Positions 6,208-8,379 of a stretch of DNA of 8,379 nucleotides are shown piece by piece; the stretch's first letter is position 1; every line of letters starts with the position of its first letter. Source of the DNA: Candidatus Margulisiibacteriota bacterium (GTDB lineage Bacteria; Margulisbacteria; Marinamargulisbacteria; DT-59); assembly GCA_013215865.1 (NCBI GenBank), contig JABSQL010000011.1, positions 1 to 8,379 on the forward strand, written 5' to 3'. The notes beneath the pieces are model-generated. The model ran no database searches and was not told the DNA's origin. It worked only from the letters and a program-made list of their open reading frames with translations. Made by a program: the position numbers and the translations under genes.

Positions 6208-7250
6208 AGAAAACGTTTTTGTATGACCAGCATAAAAAATTACATGCAAAAATGATAGACTTTGCAGGGTATCAGCTTCCCGTTTGGTTCAATTCGATAA
6301 AAGAAGAACATTTGGCAGTGAGACAAAAAGTGGGTGTATTTGATATATCCCATATGGGGGTGCTGATTTTTTCTGGGTCTGGGGCCTCAGATTTTCTTCA
6401 ATCTATTTCCTGCAATGATATTCAGAAAACAATACCTGATAAAATGATTTACTCCATGGTGCTCAATGAAATGGGTGGGGTTCTGGATGACATTATGGTA
6501 GGCCGATTACAAGACCAGTATGTGATGGTGGTTAATTCATCAAACAAAGAAAAATTGCATCGTTGGTTTCAACAACATCAGTCAGAAAATGTGACGATCC
6601 AAGATTTGGAAAGGTCACACGGTTTTTTGGCACTTCAAGGTCCCCTTGCGATTCAGACAGCGTTCAATGTATTAGACATAAACTGTGAAAAGCATCCCCG
6701 GTTTTCGGTATGGGAACAATCTGTATTTGGGGAAACACTTTTGGTCATGAGAACGGGATATACCGGAGAAGATGGTATAGAGATGGTGATTCCCAAAGCA
6801 GTATTGCCTAAAATATGGCAGTCGCTTTTGGCGTCTGGTGTGACACCATGTGGGCTTGGCGCAAGAGATACATTAAGAATTGAAGCAGGTCTTCCGTTAT
6901 ATGGGCAGGAATTAACAGAGAATATTCACCCCCTTATGACACGATACAAGTGGGTGGTTAAGTTTGATACACTCTTTCACGGAAAAGAGTCTTTACAGGC
7001 GATTCAACAGTCTCCATCAGATTTAGTGGCTGTGGGTATTGAGATGGATAAAAAGCAAATACCCAGGCCCCAATGTCGTATTGTTGAAGGAGGTTATGTG
7101 ACCTCAGGCACCCTTTCCCCCCTGTTAGACAAGGCGATTGGTATGGCGTATGTGAAGGTGCCATTTGCAGATCTTGGTTCAAGCGTTCACGTGGAAATAC
7201 GGGGCCAAAGTTGTCTTGCTATGGTTGTTGCTTTACCTTTTATTCCTTAG
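6204..7250 (+). CDS. gcvT: Aminomethyltransferase, glycine cleavage system T protein
   Basis: Takes the aminomethyl group from lipoylated H protein, releases ammonia and forms 5,10-methylene-tetrahydrofolate. The 348 residues match the family (about 360). The N-terminus KTFLYDQHKKLHAKMIDFAG and PVWFNSIKEEHLAVR is typical, followed by VGVFDISHMG (43-52). The folate/catalytic segment NEMGGVLDDIMV has Asp95/Asp96, one of which is the catalytic acid. Further motifs are VNSSNKEK, LALQGPLA, RTGYTGEDGIEM (183-194) and GLGARDTLRIEAGLPLYGQEL (217-237). The C-terminal barrel has GGYVTSGTLSPLLDKAIGMAYV. The start is GTG with a strong Shine-Dalgarno, overlapping the hisC stop. No gcvH or gcvP follows: the next gene is antiparallel hflX, overlapping by 11 bp. 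Folate-dependent T-fold relatives such as YgfZ lack this full motif set, so the assignment is firm. Confidence 0.93.
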   Translation: MKKTFLYDQHKKLHAKMIDFAGYQLPVWFNSIKEEHLAVRQKVGVFDISHMGVLIFSGSGASDFLQSISCNDIQKTIPDKMIYSMVLNEMGGVLDDIMVGRLQDQYVMVVNSSNKEKLHRWFQQHQSENVTIQDLERSHGFLALQGPLAIQTAFNVLDINCEKHPRFSVWEQSVFGETLLVMRTGYTGEDGIEMVIPKAVLPKIWQSLLASGVTPCGLGARDTLRIEAGLPLYGQELTENIHPLMTRYKWVVKFDTLFHGKESLQAIQQSPSDLVAVGIEMDKKQIPRPQCRIVEGGYVTSGTLSPLLDKAIGMAYVKVPFADLGSSVHVEIRGQSCLAMVVALPFIP

Positions 7251-8379
7251 GGGACTCGTAGAGAGATCCCAAAATCTTTTCGCCCAGTATACGATTGATA
7301 TTGACGGTTAATTTAATTTTTTCATCATAAGATTCTTCACAGACTTTTCCTTTGGAATACAGCACATTCACCATATCCATGCGGTTATAGGGGATGTGAA
7401 ACGTCATTTTTTTCGAAAAGGTAGAAAGAAAGGTATCGATTTTGGTATACAAATTATCAATATGTAGGTTGTTGAGGGCGGAGATACTCACTGTTTGAAA
7501 CGATTTGCTTAGGCTGTTTTCAAGATAGGCTATATTGGATGCGACATCTATTTTGTTTAAAATTAGGAGCTGGGGCTTGTGGTCTGAGTCAAGTTCTTTC
7601 AGAAGCGATAGTGAGGTGTCTAGCATGTCTAAGCATTTTGGATGAGAGGCATCGACTAAGTGGAGAAGAAAGTCAGCTTCCTTAATGCTTTCCAAAGTGG
7701 CATGAAAAGCAGACACCAACTGATGGGGCAATTTTTGGATAAATCCAACGGTATCTGTAATGAGGAGTTCATCATGACTGGGTAACTTGATGCGCCTTGT
7801 AATGGGGTCCAAGGTTGAGAAAAGTTGGTTTTTAGAAACCACCTGTGCGTTGGTGAGGGTATTCATGAGCGTGGATTTTCCGGCATTGGTATATCCTACA
7901 AGTGCGGCGGTTAGCATGGGAATCTGTCGTCTCTTTTCACGTTGGGTGTTCCGATGTCGTTTAATGGTTTTAATGGATTTTTTCAGGGTAGAAATACGAC
8001 TTTCAATCTGCCGTTTATCAACCTCTAATTGTTTTTCACCGGGACCTTTGGTGCCGATTCCGCCACCTAAACGGGACAAATGTGTCCATAATCTGGTGAG
8101 TCGGGGTTTAAGGTATTCTAGCTGTGCCAATTCAATTTGGCATTTGGCTTCAGAAGTGGTGGCACGTTTTGCAAAAATATCTAAAATGAGGCTGGTTCGG
8201 TCTAAAATTTTGATCTCTCCAAACATTTTTTCCAAGTTTTTTTGTTGAAGTGGAGATAGCTCATCATCTGAAATGATAATATGTATAGTGTCAGGAAGTG
8301 TATCTTTCAATTCTTTGGCTTTTCCATTCCCCAAGTAATACCCTGGATGAGGGTGTTCACGAGATTGAGTGGTACGGCC
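7240..8379 (-). CDS. hflX: GTPase HflX, ribosome-associated (5' end outside window)
   Basis: HflX is a GTPase that binds the 50S subunit and can split stalled ribosomes under stress. The frame is open to the right edge (379 residues visible), and the first residues still match the family (QSREHPHPGYYLGNGKAKEL), so the TTG near 8334 is not the true start. In order: the N-terminal HflX domain with DDELSPLQQKNLE; the linker GGGIGTKGPGEKQLEVDKRQI (most HflX have T or S where this has K); a basic coiled-coil helix; then the G domain with G1 GYTNAGKS (162-169), switch I STLDPITRR, G3 DTVGF (209-213), LPHQLVSAFHATLE, G4 NKID (275-278) and G5 SAL (300-302). A short C-terminal domain ends in IPYNRMDMVNVLYSKGKV and about 35 further residues. 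The stop codon lies within the 3' end of gcvT, so the two transcripts converge and overlap. Confidence 0.93.
   Translation of the reverse strand, partial: GRTTQSREHPHPGYYLGNGKAKELKDTLPDTIHIIISDDELSPLQQKNLEKMFGEIKILDRTSLILDIFAKRATTSEAKCQIELAQLEYLKPRLTRLWTHLSRLGGGIGTKGPGEKQLEVDKRQIESRISTLKKSIKTIKRHRNTQREKRRQIPMLTAALVGYTNAGKSTLMNTLTNAQVVSKNQLFSTLDPITRRIKLPSHDELLITDTVGFIQKLPHQLVSAFHATLESIKEADFLLHLVDASHPKCLDMLDTSLSLLKELDSDHKPQLLILNKIDVASNIAYLENSLSKSFQTVSISALNNLHIDNLYTKIDTFLSTFSKKMTFHIPYNRMDMVNVLYSKGKVCEESYDEKIKLTVNINRILGEKILGSLYESPKE
7251..7280 (+). terminator. Weak candidate terminator immediately after gcvT
   Basis: GGGACTC (7251-7257) can pair with GAG-A-TCCC (7263-7270) as a 7-bp stem with one bulge and a 5-nt loop, followed by AAAATCTTTT. 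It begins one base after the gcvT stop, where the operon should end, but it lies within the hflX coding region and the T-run is poor and displaced. Position favours it; shape is marginal. Confidence 0.25.

Noticed and set aside
7787..8248. Open frame of 153 codons on the + strand opposite hflX
   Set aside because: It lies entirely antisense to clear HflX coding sequence and the translation has no recognisable domain or ribosome-binding site.
8332..8334. TTG as the start of hflX
   Set aside because: Upstream codons to 8379 still encode HflX-family sequence (SREHPHPGYY), so the start lies beyond the window.

Overview
The window is densely packed bacterial chromosome with moderately AT-rich, uniform codon use. 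There are no insertion sequences, phage genes, CRISPR arrays, tRNAs or rRNAs. Six genes run on the + strand with almost no space between them, and a seventh (hflX) converges on them from the right. The gene set is ordinary bacterial housekeeping, and nothing fixes the phylum. A short RecO, an intact HppA-family protein and the lack of close resemblance to well-known model genomes would fit an uncultured or candidate-phylum lineage, but that is only an impression.

Layout, left to right: the 3' part of a glcD-type FAD-linked 2-hydroxyacid oxidase (cut by the left edge); mgtE (Mg2+ channel with CBS domains); recO (recombination mediator, unusually short); a 680-residue membrane pyrophosphatase homologue; hisC (PLP aminotransferase); gcvT (glycine-cleavage T protein); then, on the - strand, hflX (ribosome-associated GTPase, cut by the right edge). 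Junctions are tight: 50 bp, a 4-bp overlap, 32 bp, 4 bp, a 4-bp overlap, and finally an 11-bp tail-to-tail overlap of gcvT and hflX. The six + strand genes are probably co-transcribed. They share no single pathway, although glcD (glycolate to glyoxylate) and gcvT (glycine breakdown) could meet at the glyoxylate/glycine node.

The most interesting item is the HppA-family gene at 3075-5117. It keeps the full length, the apparent 16-helix layout and many structural signatures of the ion-pumping membrane pyrophosphatases. However, most of the aspartates, lysines and asparagines that bind Mg-PPi and activate the attacking water are replaced. Three residues of the ion-gate region appear to remain (Arg, Asp, Lys), while the gate glutamate is lost. 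The frame is intact and the gene sits inside a tight operon, so it looks like a maintained pseudoenzyme or repurposed membrane protein rather than a decaying gene. Smaller points are the shortened RecO without a zinc-finger motif, and two small hairpins that overlap the ribosome-binding regions of the HppA-like gene and of mgtE.
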